64,000 nt of DNA from Pseudomonas asturiensis (lineage in GTDB: Bacteria; Pseudomonadota; Gammaproteobacteria; Pseudomonadales; Pseudomonadaceae). This document shows, piece after piece, positions 44,536 through 54,078 of this stretch; position 1 is the stretch's first letter; the number at the start of each line of letters is the position of its first letter. Position numbers and translations under genes: made by a program. Location of the stretch: positions 75,265 through 139,264 of the forward strand of contig NZ_FRDA01000004.1 of assembly GCF_900143095.1 (NCBI RefSeq), in the 5' to 3' direction. The notes beneath the pieces were generated by a model that was given only the letters and a program-made list of their open reading frames with translations, was not told the origin of the DNA and did not search any database.

Positions 44536-44568
44536 ATCAGGCGGACCGGTGGGTACGGTCTGCCTGAT
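44536..44568. terminator. Intergenic hairpin between convergent genes
   Basis: ATCAGGC/GCCTGAT with an inner GACCG/CGGTC forms a long imperfect stem. There is no T-tract, so it is a weak terminator call. Confidence 0.4.
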
Positions 44569-44576
44569 CTGCTGAC

Positions 44577-46193
44577 TCAAACCAAGTGACTGAACAACCA
44601 GTACAACGACCCCGACAACAGAATCGCCGCCGGCAGTGTCAGCACCCATGCCGTGGCCAGATTACGCAACGTGCGCATCTGTAATCCCGAGCCGTTGGCG
44701 ACCATTGAGCCAGCCACGCCGGAAGACAAAACATGGGTGGTTGAAACCGGCAGGCCGTACATGTCGGCGGCACCGATGGTGAGCATTGCCACGACTTCAG
44801 CCGAAGCACCCTGGGCATAGGTCAGATGCGTCTTGCCTATCCGTTCGCCGACCGTCACCACAATGCGTTTCCAGCCGACCATGGTGCCCAGGCCGAGCGC
44901 AATCGCGACCACGATCTTGACCCAGGTCGGAATGAAGCGGGTGGCGTCATCGATCTGTTTCTTGAAGGCTTCCAGCTTGGACAAGGTGTCGGCATCGAAC
45001 TGACCGACCTTGTTCTTCTCCATCACCCGGATGGTTTCCGAAGTCAGGTACATGTCGTTACGTACGTTGGTGACTGCCTCGGCCGGCACTTTGGACAGCG
45101 AGCCGTAGCTGCGCACTTCGTTACCGATCTTGCCCGTCATCACCGCCAGCGCAGGGATCAGTTCAGGCGTCGCCTGTTTGCTGACCAGATACTCCGAAAG
45201 AGTCTGGCGGGAGTCTGTCGGAGCAGGCAGGGGCGAGCTGCGAATCAGCGCCTGCTGCGTAACCTCTGCCACGGCGGCGAACTGCGTGGCCTGATCGGCA
45301 GGCATGGTGCGGTTCAGCGCGTAGGCCATGGGCAGGGTGCCGACCAGAATCAGCATGATCAGGCCCATGCCTTTTTGCCCGTCGTTGGAGCCGTGGGCGA
45401 ATGACACCCCGGTGCAGGTGACGATCAGCATGCCGCGAATCCACCAGGGTGGCGGGGTATTGCCCTTGGGTGCCTTGTACAGCGCGCGGTTCTTGATGAA
45501 CATGCGCATGGCCAGCAACAGCAGTGCGGCACAGCCGAAACCTACCAGCGGGGAGAGCAGCAGCGAATAGCCAATCTTGGTGGCCTGCGACCAGTCCACG
45601 CCACTGGTGCCGTCACGCCCGTGCATCAGCGCGTTGGCAATGCCGACGCCGATGATCGAGCCGATCAACGTATGCGAAGACGACGCAGGCAGTCCCAGCC
45701 ACCAAGTGCCCAGGTTCCAGATAATCGCCGCAATCAGCAGCGCGAAGATCATGGCAAAGCCTGCCGATGAGCCGGTTTGCAGGATCAGTTCCACCGGCAG
45801 CAGGGCAATGATGCCGAACGCCACCGCGCCGCTGGAAAACATTACGCCCAGAAAGTTGAAAAACCCTGACCAGACGACCGCAAAGCCTGGCGGCAGCGAG
45901 TGGGTGTAGATCACAGTGGCCACTGCGTTGGCGGTGTCGTGGAAACCGTTGACGAACTCGAAGCCCAGCGCGATCAACAGCGCCACACCGAGCAGAATGA
46001 AAGGCGTCCAGGTGGTCACCACCGTGCCCATGTCATCCACGTCCTGTTTGAGGCTGTAACCGGTGAACGCCAGTCCGGCGATGAGAATGGCGAAGAAGAT
46101 CGTCATGGTCAGTCGGCCGGGTTTACGTCCGAACTGGGTTGCCGACAGGCTCGGCCCGCCGGTAGCGTCGGGTGATAGTGCGTTGCTGGCCAT
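44577..46193 (-). CDS. Inorganic phosphate transporter, PiT family
   Basis: A 538-residue inner-membrane symporter with about ten to twelve segments. The duplicated PiT signature is present as GFHDTANAVATVIYT and, in the C-terminal half, GLPVSTTHVLSSGV. A central cytoplasmic loop (about 300-420) is charged. No PhoU-like gene is adjacent. Confidence 0.94.
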   Translation of the reverse strand: MASNALSPDATGGPSLSATQFGRKPGRLTMTIFFAILIAGLAFTGYSLKQDVDDMGTVVTTWTPFILLGVALLIALGFEFVNGFHDTANAVATVIYTHSLPPGFAVVWSGFFNFLGVMFSSGAVAFGIIALLPVELILQTGSSAGFAMIFALLIAAIIWNLGTWWLGLPASSSHTLIGSIIGVGIANALMHGRDGTSGVDWSQATKIGYSLLLSPLVGFGCAALLLLAMRMFIKNRALYKAPKGNTPPPWWIRGMLIVTCTGVSFAHGSNDGQKGMGLIMLILVGTLPMAYALNRTMPADQATQFAAVAEVTQQALIRSSPLPAPTDSRQTLSEYLVSKQATPELIPALAVMTGKIGNEVRSYGSLSKVPAEAVTNVRNDMYLTSETIRVMEKNKVGQFDADTLSKLEAFKKQIDDATRFIPTWVKIVVAIALGLGTMVGWKRIVVTVGERIGKTHLTYAQGASAEVVAMLTIGAADMYGLPVSTTHVLSSGVAGSMVANGSGLQMRTLRNLATAWVLTLPAAILLSGSLYWLFSHLV

Positions 46194-46332
46194 GTGTGCA
46201 ATACCTGGATTGAAAGATTACTGCCATGGTCATTGCAAAATGTGACAAGGATGCGACACAGGTCAACTCATCCGGCTTCAGGGCCATATTCCTGATCACC
46301 GGCAGCTTTAGTCGTGGATGACAGGCGTCAGA

Positions 46333-47352
46333 TCAGTAATCGCCGCGTTTGCGAAAGGCCCAGCGCCCGGCCACTAGGGTGAAGGTCGCCACCAGTGCGA
46401 CCAGAATCCAGAAGCCTTCAGGGTCGGTGGCTAGCGGAACGCCGCCCACGTTCATGCCGAAGAAACCGGCGACGATATTGATCGGCAAGGCCAGTACCGT
46501 GACAACGGTCAGGGTGAAGAGGGTGCGACTGCTTTGCTCGTTGAGGTTGGCAGCAATCTCTTCCTGCAGCAGCTTGATGCGTTCGCCCAGCGCCGTCAGG
46601 TCGTTGATGACCAGCGATGATTCCTCGATGGATTGCCGCAGGGCTTGAATATCCTGCTCGCGCAGCCATTGCGGCGGACGATGCAGCATGCGCATCAGCG
46701 AGCCCGGTTCCAGCGCCAGCAGGCGTTGCAAGCGAACCAGCACGCGGCGCATGGCACCCAGTTCCGAGCGGTTGTTACTCAGGCGCTGGGACAGCAACTG
46801 GTCTTCGATGCGGTCGACGTTCACGCTGGTCTTGCGCAGAAATTGGGTCAGCACTTCGCCCTGGTCGCTCAGCAGATGAGCCAGAAGCTCCAGCGGAGAG
46901 TCGAACTGCTCGCCTCGTTTGACCGACGAGCGCAGCTTGTCCACCGAGCGCAAGGGTTGCAGCCGGGCCGTGATCAACAGGCGCTGACGGGCACAGACCC
47001 ACAGCGTGGAAATATCGGTGGAAAGCCGGTTGAAATCGAACACCACGTCGTTGACGACCGCAAGCAGGGTGGCATCGACATGTTCGATTCGCGTGGAGCG
47101 TGAGCCTTCATGCAGCGCTTCGAAAAACTCTTCGGGCAGCTCCAGATTGGCTTTCATCCAGCGTTCGCAGGCCGCATGCGACAGATTGAGGTGCAGCCAG
47201 ATGAAGTCATTGCTGTCAGGTGGATGTTGCAGATAATCCAGTGCAGCAGCCGAGCCGATCTCCTGGCCGCTTTCACCCGGCTGGAAGCGGAAGCCGTAGA
47301 GCAGGCCAAAAAGGTCGGAATCCTGATGATGGTGCGCGATGCTGTGGTTCAT
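46333..47352 (-). CDS. Zinc transporter ZntB-like (CorA family)
   Basis: A 339-residue CorA-fold channel or transporter. The large N-terminal cytoplasmic domain is followed by two C-terminal membrane segments with the GMN selectivity motif (FFGMNVGG). The charged C-terminus ends RKRGDY. ATG 47352 is chosen because the longer frame has no family-like sequence. Transported ion (Zn, Mg or other) is inferred from family. Confidence 0.9.
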   Translation of the reverse strand: MNHSIAHHHQDSDLFGLLYGFRFQPGESGQEIGSAAALDYLQHPPDSNDFIWLHLNLSHAACERWMKANLELPEEFFEALHEGSRSTRIEHVDATLLAVVNDVVFDFNRLSTDISTLWVCARQRLLITARLQPLRSVDKLRSSVKRGEQFDSPLELLAHLLSDQGEVLTQFLRKTSVNVDRIEDQLLSQRLSNNRSELGAMRRVLVRLQRLLALEPGSLMRMLHRPPQWLREQDIQALRQSIEESSLVINDLTALGERIKLLQEEIAANLNEQSSRTLFTLTVVTVLALPINIVAGFFGMNVGGVPLATDPEGFWILVALVATFTLVAGRWAFRKRGDY

Positions 47353-47449
47353 GGCAGTCCACGTGCGGCCTGGCCCGGAAGGGGAGGCGAAGGCCGCATG
47401 ATGACAAGCCTTTATTTCAGATTTGTGACTGAATGTTGCTGGTTGTGTC

Positions 47450-48271
47450 TCAGACCATCGCCAGTGGCATTTTGCGGGTCGGAGCAGGCCATGCACGGTC
47501 AATATCGGCCAGGTCCTGTTCGGTCAGCCGGATCTGCTCTGCGGCGATGTTCAGGCGAATGTGCTCAGGGTTGGTCGCTTTGGGGATAGCGATCATGTTG
47601 TCCTGACGCAGTACCCATGCCAGTGAGATCTGCGCTGGCGTGGCGCTATGGCGATTGGCGATTTCATGCAGCGCAGGGTGGTACAACAGGTCGCCCGCCT
47701 GACCGATCGGGCAGTACGCCATCAGCGGCAGATGACGGTTGGCGCTCCATAGCATCAGGTCGAACTCGATGCCACGTTGCTCCGGGTTGTACAACACCTG
47801 ATTGGTTGCGCAATGCGGGTTGTCCAGCTCGATCATGTCCGGGACATCGAAATTGGACACGCCCCAGGCCCCGATCTTGCCTTCCTCACACAGGCGCTCG
47901 AAAGCGTCGACGGTTTCGGTCAGCGGGTACTGGCCGGGCCAGTGAAGGAGGTAAAGGTCGATGTAGTCGGTATTCATCCTGCGCAGGCTGGCCTCGCAGG
48001 CTTTCGGGATTCCCGTGCGGCTGGCGTTGTGCGGATAAACCTTGCTGACAATGAAGACCTTGTCGCGCTGCCCGGCAATGGCTTGTCCGACGATTTCCTC
48101 GGCAGCGCCGTCGGCATACATTTCAGCCGTGTCGATCAGGGTCAGGCCCTGTTCGATGCCAAGGCACAGTCCTGCGATCTCAGCCGAGCGCAGATGTGCC
48201 TTCTCGCCCATGTGCCAGGTGCCTTGACCCAGCACTGGTACAGTGTTGCCTGCCAATTCCAGTGTGCGCAT
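47450..48271 (-). CDS. Aldo/keto reductase
   Basis: A 273-residue NADPH-dependent reductase of the TIM-barrel AKR family. The tetrad is visible: Asp in LIDTAEMY with the following Tyr, Lys in VSKVYP, and His in LLHWPG. The C-terminal NADPH motif IPKATNPEHI is present. The substrate is unknown. Confidence 0.94.
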   Translation of the reverse strand: MRTLELAGNTVPVLGQGTWHMGEKAHLRSAEIAGLCLGIEQGLTLIDTAEMYADGAAEEIVGQAIAGQRDKVFIVSKVYPHNASRTGIPKACEASLRRMNTDYIDLYLLHWPGQYPLTETVDAFERLCEEGKIGAWGVSNFDVPDMIELDNPHCATNQVLYNPEQRGIEFDLMLWSANRHLPLMAYCPIGQAGDLLYHPALHEIANRHSATPAQISLAWVLRQDNMIAIPKATNPEHIRLNIAAEQIRLTEQDLADIDRAWPAPTRKMPLAMV

Positions 48272-48353
48272 ACGACCCCCCTGCGATTAAGTGAACAGGT
48301 CTCAGGCAACAAGGCCTGCACGAGGTTCCCGTACAGACCTTTGAAGCGATCAA

Positions 48354-49985
48354 TTACACGCGGAATTGTTTCAGCAGGGCGTTCAACTGCTCGCTCAATC
48401 CTCTCAAGTGCTGGCTGGCGCTGGTCGACTGTTCGGCGGCCAATGCCGTGCTTTGGGACAGTTGCGCGGCCTGGGTCACGTTCTGGTTGATGTCATCGAC
48501 CACGTGCGACTGCTGCAGGGTGGCGCTGGCGATGGACGCGTTGAGACCATTTAGATTGCGCAAGGCCTGGCTGATCGAGGTCAGGCTCTGACCCGCCTGA
48601 TTGGCCTGCTCGATGGTCAACTGCGAGGAGCGACTGCTGTCGCCGATGACCTTGACCGCAGCATCGGAATGGCGCTGCAGGCGTTCGATCATTGCCTGGA
48701 TTTCGGCGGTGGACTTCTGGGTGCGTTGCGCAAGCAAACGTACCTCGTCGGCCACTACCGCAAAGCCACGGCCTTGTTCGCCGGCACGGGCCGCTTCGAT
48801 GGCTGCGTTGAGGGCCAGCAGGTTGGTCTGTTCGGCAATCGAGCTGATTACCTCGAGCACACCCCCGATCTGGGTGCTTTCGCTGGACAGGGTGTGCATC
48901 ACATCCACCGCCTGGCTGATGGTGCCCGAGAGGTGTTCGATCTGGCGCAGGCTATTGTCGATATTGACCTGGCCTTGCTGCGCCTGCGATTCGGCATTAC
49001 GCATTTCGCTGGCGGCGTGCTCGGCATTCTTGGCCACGTCCTGCACGCCATAAGTCACCTCATTGACCGCGGTGGCGACCAGGTCCATTTGTTGCGATTG
49101 CTGCTGGCTGCGGTTCTGTGCCTGCTCGGCGTTGCTGCCAAGGTCCGTCGACGCCTGCCCGAGTGCCACGGCCGAACTCTGCAACTGACCCACCACGTTG
49201 CGCAATTTGGCGATGAAGGCGTTGAAGTGCTTGCCCAGTTCGGTGATTTCATCGCTGCCATGGGTTTCGAGTGTGCGGGTCAGGTCACTCTCGCCGCTGG
49301 CGATGTTGCTCATGGCGCTGACGGCTGCTCTCAGGGGGCTGACAATGCTGCGCACGATCAAGGTCAGCAGCAGAATCATGACCAGCACGATGCCGACAAT
49401 GAACATACCGGCATTCCACATCTGAGCCTTGAACTCCGCGGCCACATCGTCCACATAAACGCCGGAACCCAGAATCCAGCCCCAGGGCTGGAACAGTTGG
49501 ACGTAGGAGGTCTTTTTCACCGGCTCCGTTGCACCGGGCTTGGGCCAGCGATAGTTGACCAGACCCGCGCCCTTGCTTTTGACCACCGCGACCATTTCGT
49601 TGAACACCGCGAAACCGTCCGGGTCCTTGATGGCCGACAGGTTCTGGCCTTCGAGCTTGGGATTGGTAGGGTGCATGATCATCACGGGCTGCAGGTCGTT
49701 GATCCAGAAATAGTCATTCTGGCTGTAACGCAAGCCTTTGATCTCTTTCAACGCCTGCTGCTGTGCAGCCTCGCGGGGCATGGTGCCGGCGGCCTCCAGA
49801 CCCTGATAGAAAGTGAGAATGCCGCTGGCGGTCTGAACCACGTGCATGGTCTTTTCGGCCTTGGCCTGATACAGGTCGTCGTGAATCTGCTTGAGCAAAG
49901 TCGCTGCCAGGACAAAGAGCATCAGCACAGAAACGATAAGGATCAGCCATAACCGGCGGCTGATGGACAAACTGCGCATATTCAT
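48354..49985 (-). CDS. Methyl-accepting chemotaxis protein with single Cache domain
   Basis: A 543-residue chemoreceptor. Membrane segments lie at about 10-30 and 190-212 and enclose a periplasmic sCache_2-type sensor ([19 protein letters not shown]). A HAMP domain follows, and then the signalling hairpin with the conserved tip [19 protein letters not shown]. There is no C-terminal NWETF pentapeptide. The ligand is unknown; small organic acids are common for this sensor class. Confidence 0.95.
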   Translation of the reverse strand: MNMRSLSISRRLWLILIVSVLMLFVLAATLLKQIHDDLYQAKAEKTMHVVQTASGILTFYQGLEAAGTMPREAAQQQALKEIKGLRYSQNDYFWINDLQPVMIMHPTNPKLEGQNLSAIKDPDGFAVFNEMVAVVKSKGAGLVNYRWPKPGATEPVKKTSYVQLFQPWGWILGSGVYVDDVAAEFKAQMWNAGMFIVGIVLVMILLLTLIVRSIVSPLRAAVSAMSNIASGESDLTRTLETHGSDEITELGKHFNAFIAKLRNVVGQLQSSAVALGQASTDLGSNAEQAQNRSQQQSQQMDLVATAVNEVTYGVQDVAKNAEHAASEMRNAESQAQQGQVNIDNSLRQIEHLSGTISQAVDVMHTLSSESTQIGGVLEVISSIAEQTNLLALNAAIEAARAGEQGRGFAVVADEVRLLAQRTQKSTAEIQAMIERLQRHSDAAVKVIGDSSRSSQLTIEQANQAGQSLTSISQALRNLNGLNASIASATLQQSHVVDDINQNVTQAAQLSQSTALAAEQSTSASQHLRGLSEQLNALLKQFRV

Positions 49986-50148
49986 GATCTCTACCCCATA
50001 CGTTATTTTTCTTTTTCTTCTTTGAAGCTGACAGACGCTGACCAGCGCGAACGCTTCAGGACGTGGCCTCTCCAGCTTCTCGGCGCATCATGACCAAACA
50101 TGAGATCGCAGTCACATTTTTTTGCAGGGCAGGGAACTTTTCCTCAGC

Positions 50149-50166
50149 TATAGCGAAAGGCTTACG
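50149..50166 (+). promoter_or_regulatory. GacA-type upstream activating site of rsmX copy A
   Basis: TATAGC-N6-CTTACG, an imperfect match to the TGTAAG-N6-CTTACA element bound by GacA. It lies 43 bases before a TAGGAT -10 at 50210-50215, the same spacing as in copy B. Confidence 0.65.
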
Positions 50167-50221
50167 CCAGCAGGCGTCATTGGCTCTTTTCGCTGACCCT
50201 GAGTGAATGTAGGATCCAATT

Positions 50222-50341
50222 CAACAGCTGCAGCGAAGGAACGATGCAGTGATCAGGGAGGATCGACCATTGCCAGGAGGCTACTGACAGGATGTCGGGA
50301 TGGTCATGTTTGCAGGAACGACCCGCTTCGGCGGGTTTTTT
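50222..50341 (+). ncRNA. RsmX family small RNA, copy A
   Basis: About 120 bases with seven GGA motifs after the TAGGAT -10, including GGGAGGA and AGGAGG, many placed in predicted loops. It ends in a strong terminator (ACCCGC-TTCG-GCGGGT plus T6, 50321-50341). Such RNAs sequester the translational repressors RsmA/RsmE under GacS/GacA control. From the UAS to the terminator it is nearly identical to copy B at 51229. The start is inferred from the -10. Confidence 0.85.
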
Positions 50342-50374
50342 GCGTTCTGGCGAAAGGTTTTCGGCGCGCAGCGA

Positions 50375-50980
50375 TCAGTCAGGCGCGCAGCCTTTGAGCA
50401 CCAGGCGCAGGATCGTTCGGGTTGCAGCCTCGTAATCGCCCTCATCAAGACGGGCCTTGCCGGTGACAGTCGCAATCTGCCAGTCGAAGTCGGCGTAGGT
50501 CTGGGTTGCGGCCCAGATCGTGAACATCAGATGATGCGGATCGAGCGGCGCGATCTGTCCGCTGTCGATCCACGCCTGAATACATTCGATGTTATGCCGG
50601 GCCTGGCTGTTGAGCTGTTCGATTTGTTGCGGTGTGAGGTGGGGCGCGCCATGCATGATCTCGCTGGCGAACACTTTCGACGCAAACGGCAGATCGCGGG
50701 AGATCTGGATCTTGGCGCGAATGTAGCCGCTCAACACGTCGGCAGGCACGCCCTCGGGATTGAACGGTGTCGAGGCGCGCAGGATCGGTTCGATGATGCT
50801 TTCCAGCACCTCGCGATACAGGTTTTCCTTGGACTTGAAGTAGTAGTAGACGTTGGGCTTGGGGACACCGGCTCTGGCGGCGATGTCGCTGGTCTTGCTG
50901 GCAGCGAAGCCCTTGTCGGCAAATTCCTCGCTGGCAGCGCGCAGGATGAGTTCTTTATTGCGCTCGCGAATGCTGCTCAT
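50375..50980 (-). CDS. TetR family regulator, RutR/YcdC-like C-terminal domain
   Basis: A 201-residue repressor. The N-terminal helix-turn-helix (ASKTSDIAARAGVPKPNVYYYFKSKENLY) is typical. The C-terminal domain resembles the YcdC/RutR class. ATG 50980 is chosen because the upstream in-frame sequence is not family-like. It lies alone between two rsmX copies, convergent with copy A and divergent from copy B. Its target is unknown. Confidence 0.9.
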   Translation of the reverse strand: MSSIRERNKELILRAASEEFADKGFAASKTSDIAARAGVPKPNVYYYFKSKENLYREVLESIIEPILRASTPFNPEGVPADVLSGYIRAKIQISRDLPFASKVFASEIMHGAPHLTPQQIEQLNSQARHNIECIQAWIDSGQIAPLDPHHLMFTIWAATQTYADFDWQIATVTGKARLDEGDYEAATRTILRLVLKGCAPD

Positions 50981-51155
50981 GACCCGGATATTCCCTTGCC
51001 TGCACGGCGGTCGCGCATGGTAGCACCGGGTTTGCGAGGGGCTCAATGCTGGTGGGTGTCGGGCCCGGCGTCTGCGTCAAACGCCCGGTAAACAGGCTTG
51101 GGCCGGACCCTGGCGTTTACTCAACGGTGTCCGGCCGCAGAAACAGTGTTGCAGG

Positions 51156-51173
51156 TATAGCAAAAGGCTTACA
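51156..51173 (+). promoter_or_regulatory. GacA-type upstream activating site of rsmX copy B
   Basis: TATAGC-N6-CTTACA. The right half-site is perfect, better than in copy A. The TAGGAT -10 follows at 51217-51222. Confidence 0.7.
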
Positions 51174-51228
51174 CCGTCAGACGTCATTGGCTCTGTTCCC
51201 TGACTCGCCTGCAACGTAGGATCCAATT

Positions 51229-51347
51229 CAACAGCTGCAGCGAAGGAACGATGCAGCGATCAGGGAGGATCGACCATTGCCAGGAGGCTACTGACAGGAT
51301 GTCGGGATGGTCATGTTCGCAAAACGACCCGCTTCGGCGGGTTTTTT
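51229..51347 (+). ncRNA. RsmX family small RNA, copy B
   Basis: About 119 bases, nearly identical to copy A, with six GGA motifs: the last one of copy A (GCAGGAACG) is changed to GCAAAACG. The terminator is identical (51327-51347). Both copies read on the plus strand. The remaining gap up to 51494 shows nothing else. Confidence 0.85.
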
Positions 51348-51494
51348 GCGTTTCCGGGACACTGATCATGTGTTCCTGCCGATCTCGCCTTGCGCGCCTG
51401 CAACCCCATTGCAGAAAAATTTGCTGGGATATCCCGGATTTTTCAGGGAAGGTAGCCGCCTGCCTTTAATTCTCGAACTCAGTGAGGACGGCCT

Positions 51495-52319
51495 ATGGAT
51501 TTCTTCAAAAAACTGTTTGGTTCGTTGAACAAACCTGCGCCTGAAAGCGCCGAGAGTACGTCAGAGCTCGAAGACCCGACGTCCATGCCTCGCGCAGATG
51601 AGGCCGATTCGGCCAATCAGGCTGCGCGTCTGGCCAGCGGTGAGTGCCTGGACCGGCACTGGAATACCGTGGGTACTTCAGAGCGTGATGTGATCACTTA
51701 CCTCATCAGTCCAGGGCTCAGCGGCGGTCCATTCTGGCCGTCTACACGTCAGGCCTATCGGGTGGTGCGTCGCGTAAATACGATAGTGCTCGCCACCGAT
51801 GGGCTGTCTGATCCGTTCGATGACGCTGAAGGCATGGGCAACGGATTTGAAATGGAGCTGTTTGTGGAAACAGCCGACATTCCCGATCACGCTCGCGGGC
51901 CGGTTGGGGAGGTCGATCCGTTCAAGAACAGTTGGGCCTTTGAGTTGATCGAGCACGTCGCCAAAACAGTGGCCGATGCCGGTGGCATCACCCATCAGCT
52001 TGAGCAATACGGCGTGCTGTCGCTGGAACTGCCCGGCGTGAGCCAGTCACGCTGCATAGGCGACCAGTTGCCTGACCTGTTCGTGACCGGGGATGACTGC
52101 GCGGGCATCCTGCTCGGCGGTCCCGCGCCCGATTTCCCGGTGTTGCTTGAAGACATGCCTCTGTCGCCTGTCACGCTGGTACCTGTGGTACTGATCACGG
52201 CCTCCGAGCTTGAGTACGTTCGCGCGGGTGGACGCGCCGCGCGCGAAGATCTGGTCAGCCGTCTGGCGCACGCAGGTGTCGGTCATAAGAGCAGCCTGCG
52301 GCGCGCCAGTGTGGTGTGA
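51495..52319 (+). CDS. Possible SUFU-like protein
   Basis: A 274-residue soluble protein. The N-terminal 50 residues are charged and low-complexity. The rest resembles bacterial suppressor-of-fused (SUFU) domains in its TDGLSDPF and GFEMELFVE blocks and the LLGGPAPDFP to VTLVPVVLITASELEY end. Such domains occur alone and as immunity proteins against polymorphic toxins. No toxin gene is adjacent, so a role is not assigned. It lies about 150 bases after rsmX copy B. Confidence 0.6.
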   Translation: MDFFKKLFGSLNKPAPESAESTSELEDPTSMPRADEADSANQAARLASGECLDRHWNTVGTSERDVITYLISPGLSGGPFWPSTRQAYRVVRRVNTIVLATDGLSDPFDDAEGMGNGFEMELFVETADIPDHARGPVGEVDPFKNSWAFELIEHVAKTVADAGGITHQLEQYGVLSLELPGVSQSRCIGDQLPDLFVTGDDCAGILLGGPAPDFPVLLEDMPLSPVTLVPVVLITASELEYVRAGGRAAREDLVSRLAHAGVGHKSSLRRASVV

Positions 52320-52417
52320 CGGTTTTTTCGATACGGCGGCGGTCACTTCGCTGCCAGGGAAAACAGGATGTGATCATTCCATATGTGTTGCTTGAGGCCG
52401 TACCAGCGGTCCTGATG

Positions 52418-52870
52418 TCAGGAAGGTGTGGCGTTACTGACGTCGGCGTTCAACAGCTCTTTGTCGAGCCGATTGAGTACAGCGATGCACTCCATCAATG
52501 TGGAGTGACGGTGAAGTTCAACGACGATGCTGTTTGACGCCGACACGTCAGTGAGTTGATCCAGTGTCACGCGGATCGAAGCTCTGGCGCTGTGAATCAC
52601 CACCCTGAGATTGAGTCTGACCTGCTCCTTCAATGCTTCCAGAGCGGTCAGGAAGCCCTTCAACTCACGCCTCGCAATCAGCGCAGGCAAGTCCTGACTG
52701 TGTTCACTCAAGGTTTCCATGGTTTTGGTAATGGCCACACTGATCAGAGAAAACCTGTTCTCCAGTGTTTGCACTGAGCACAGTATGGCGCTGACTTCAT
52801 TAATGATCTGATCAGTGAATTGTCTATACCGAATGGCAGACTCATCGTGATAACTCTTGGATTTCAGCAT
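52418..52870 (-). CDS. Hypothetical helical protein, 150 residues
   Basis: Not recognised. The protein is almost wholly alpha-helical by composition, with heptad-like leucines and no signal peptide or membrane segment. It ends convergent with the 51495 gene and starts divergent from the AraC regulator across an AT-rich gap. Confidence 0.6.
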   Translation of the reverse strand: MLKSKSYHDESAIRYRQFTDQIINEVSAILCSVQTLENRFSLISVAITKTMETLSEHSQDLPALIARRELKGFLTALEALKEQVRLNLRVVIHSARASIRVTLDQLTDVSASNSIVVELHRHSTLMECIAVLNRLDKELLNADVSNATPS

Positions 52871-53092
52871 GGTGTTCGCTCCAGAAAACCGGCCAATGGC
52901 CTTCTGCTATCTACGCTATTCCTCGACCCTCTCCGCTGCTATCCCTGCACACAATTAAACCCGCGCTTTTCTTGAATGCGTGCGTTTTTTTTGAGGTCGA
53001 ACCATTGGTCTTCTCCCTCATCGTGTCAATCGCTTTGTATGTTAGGTTTTCCAGGCATGCTTTGAATGCGCGGTTTGAATCGGGGTGGTCGT

Positions 53093-54064
53093 ATGGACAG
53101 GTATTGTTTTGCTGAGCTTAAAATCAACGACGTCGACAAGGCCTCCGAGCATTTTCAACTTCATGATAATTTCATGACCATCAACCCCGGCGAGGAAGGG
53201 CGATTCGATTATTCAAAGCGCGTCTGCCTGCTGGGGCATTCTTTTATTGGTACTTCGCTGAGCGAGTCGGGCTGGGGGTATCACACCACCAATGTCATGG
53301 ATGGTTTTTTAATGACCATTCCACATACGGGTTCGCTCAACTGGCAGACGAGGGCAGGCCGTTACAAGGTAGCGCCGGGCGCTGCCGCTCTGGTTGACCA
53401 ACGGGAGGTGTTCAAGGCCGCCTATGCATCAGGGGTGCGCTACACCACGCTGTATATAGACAATCTGGACATGCTCAAATATTTAACGCTGCTCACGGGT
53501 GTGCCGCCGAAAACACGTATTTACTTCAATCGTCTGTCTGCAGGCGCGACGCCAATACCCGTGGTATTGAAGTTGGTGGAAACTATTTTCGACGTCATGT
53601 CCGGTTCCAGAGTCCCTGTGGTCAATGTGGCGACCAGCCTGAAAGAAAGTTTGATAGGGTTCATATTGTTCAATTGTGACAATAACTATACCCGGGCGAT
53701 TTCAGACACCTCAGGGCACGCCGCGCCCACCCCGCATTCGATAAAGCTGGCCATGGATTTCATGGCCGAGAACACCGATCCCCATTTGACGGTCGGGGAA
53801 GTTGCCGTGCATGCCGGGTTGAGTGTGCGTTCACTGCAATCCGGTTTCAAACGGTACAAAAATACGACGCCTATCGCTTTTTTGAGAACAGTTCGAATAA
53901 ACAGATCACGCCATCTGTTATCCCGTTCTGACGGCGAGGACAGCCCGAAGGAGATTGCCCAACGGTGCGGTTTCACCAACTATCACGTGTTCTGCAAATA
54001 CTACCTGGAGGCGTTTTACGAACACCCCAGTGTCACATACGGTAGAACAGGCAGGGACGTGTAA
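53093..54064 (+). CDS. AraC family regulator
   Basis: A 323-residue activator. The N-terminal part (about 1-190) resembles AraC-type ligand-binding domains of XylS-like regulators. The C-terminal double helix-turn-helix (about 220-320) has VGEVAVHAGLSVRSLQSGFK and the second IAQRCGFTNYHVFCKYY. ATG 53093 follows GGGGTGG. The target is unknown; the AT-rich surroundings suggest acquired DNA. Confidence 0.88.
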   Translation: MDRYCFAELKINDVDKASEHFQLHDNFMTINPGEEGRFDYSKRVCLLGHSFIGTSLSESGWGYHTTNVMDGFLMTIPHTGSLNWQTRAGRYKVAPGAAALVDQREVFKAAYASGVRYTTLYIDNLDMLKYLTLLTGVPPKTRIYFNRLSAGATPIPVVLKLVETIFDVMSGSRVPVVNVATSLKESLIGFILFNCDNNYTRAISDTSGHAAPTPHSIKLAMDFMAENTDPHLTVGEVAVHAGLSVRSLQSGFKRYKNTTPIAFLRTVRINRSRHLLSRSDGEDSPKEIAQRCGFTNYHVFCKYYLEAFYEHPSVTYGRTGRDV

Positions 54065-54078
54065 CGTCCGGCGAAGCG

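Noticed and set aside
46194..46332. Pho box upstream of the PiT transporter
   Set aside because: Only scattered partial matches to CTGTCAT repeats; not better than chance.
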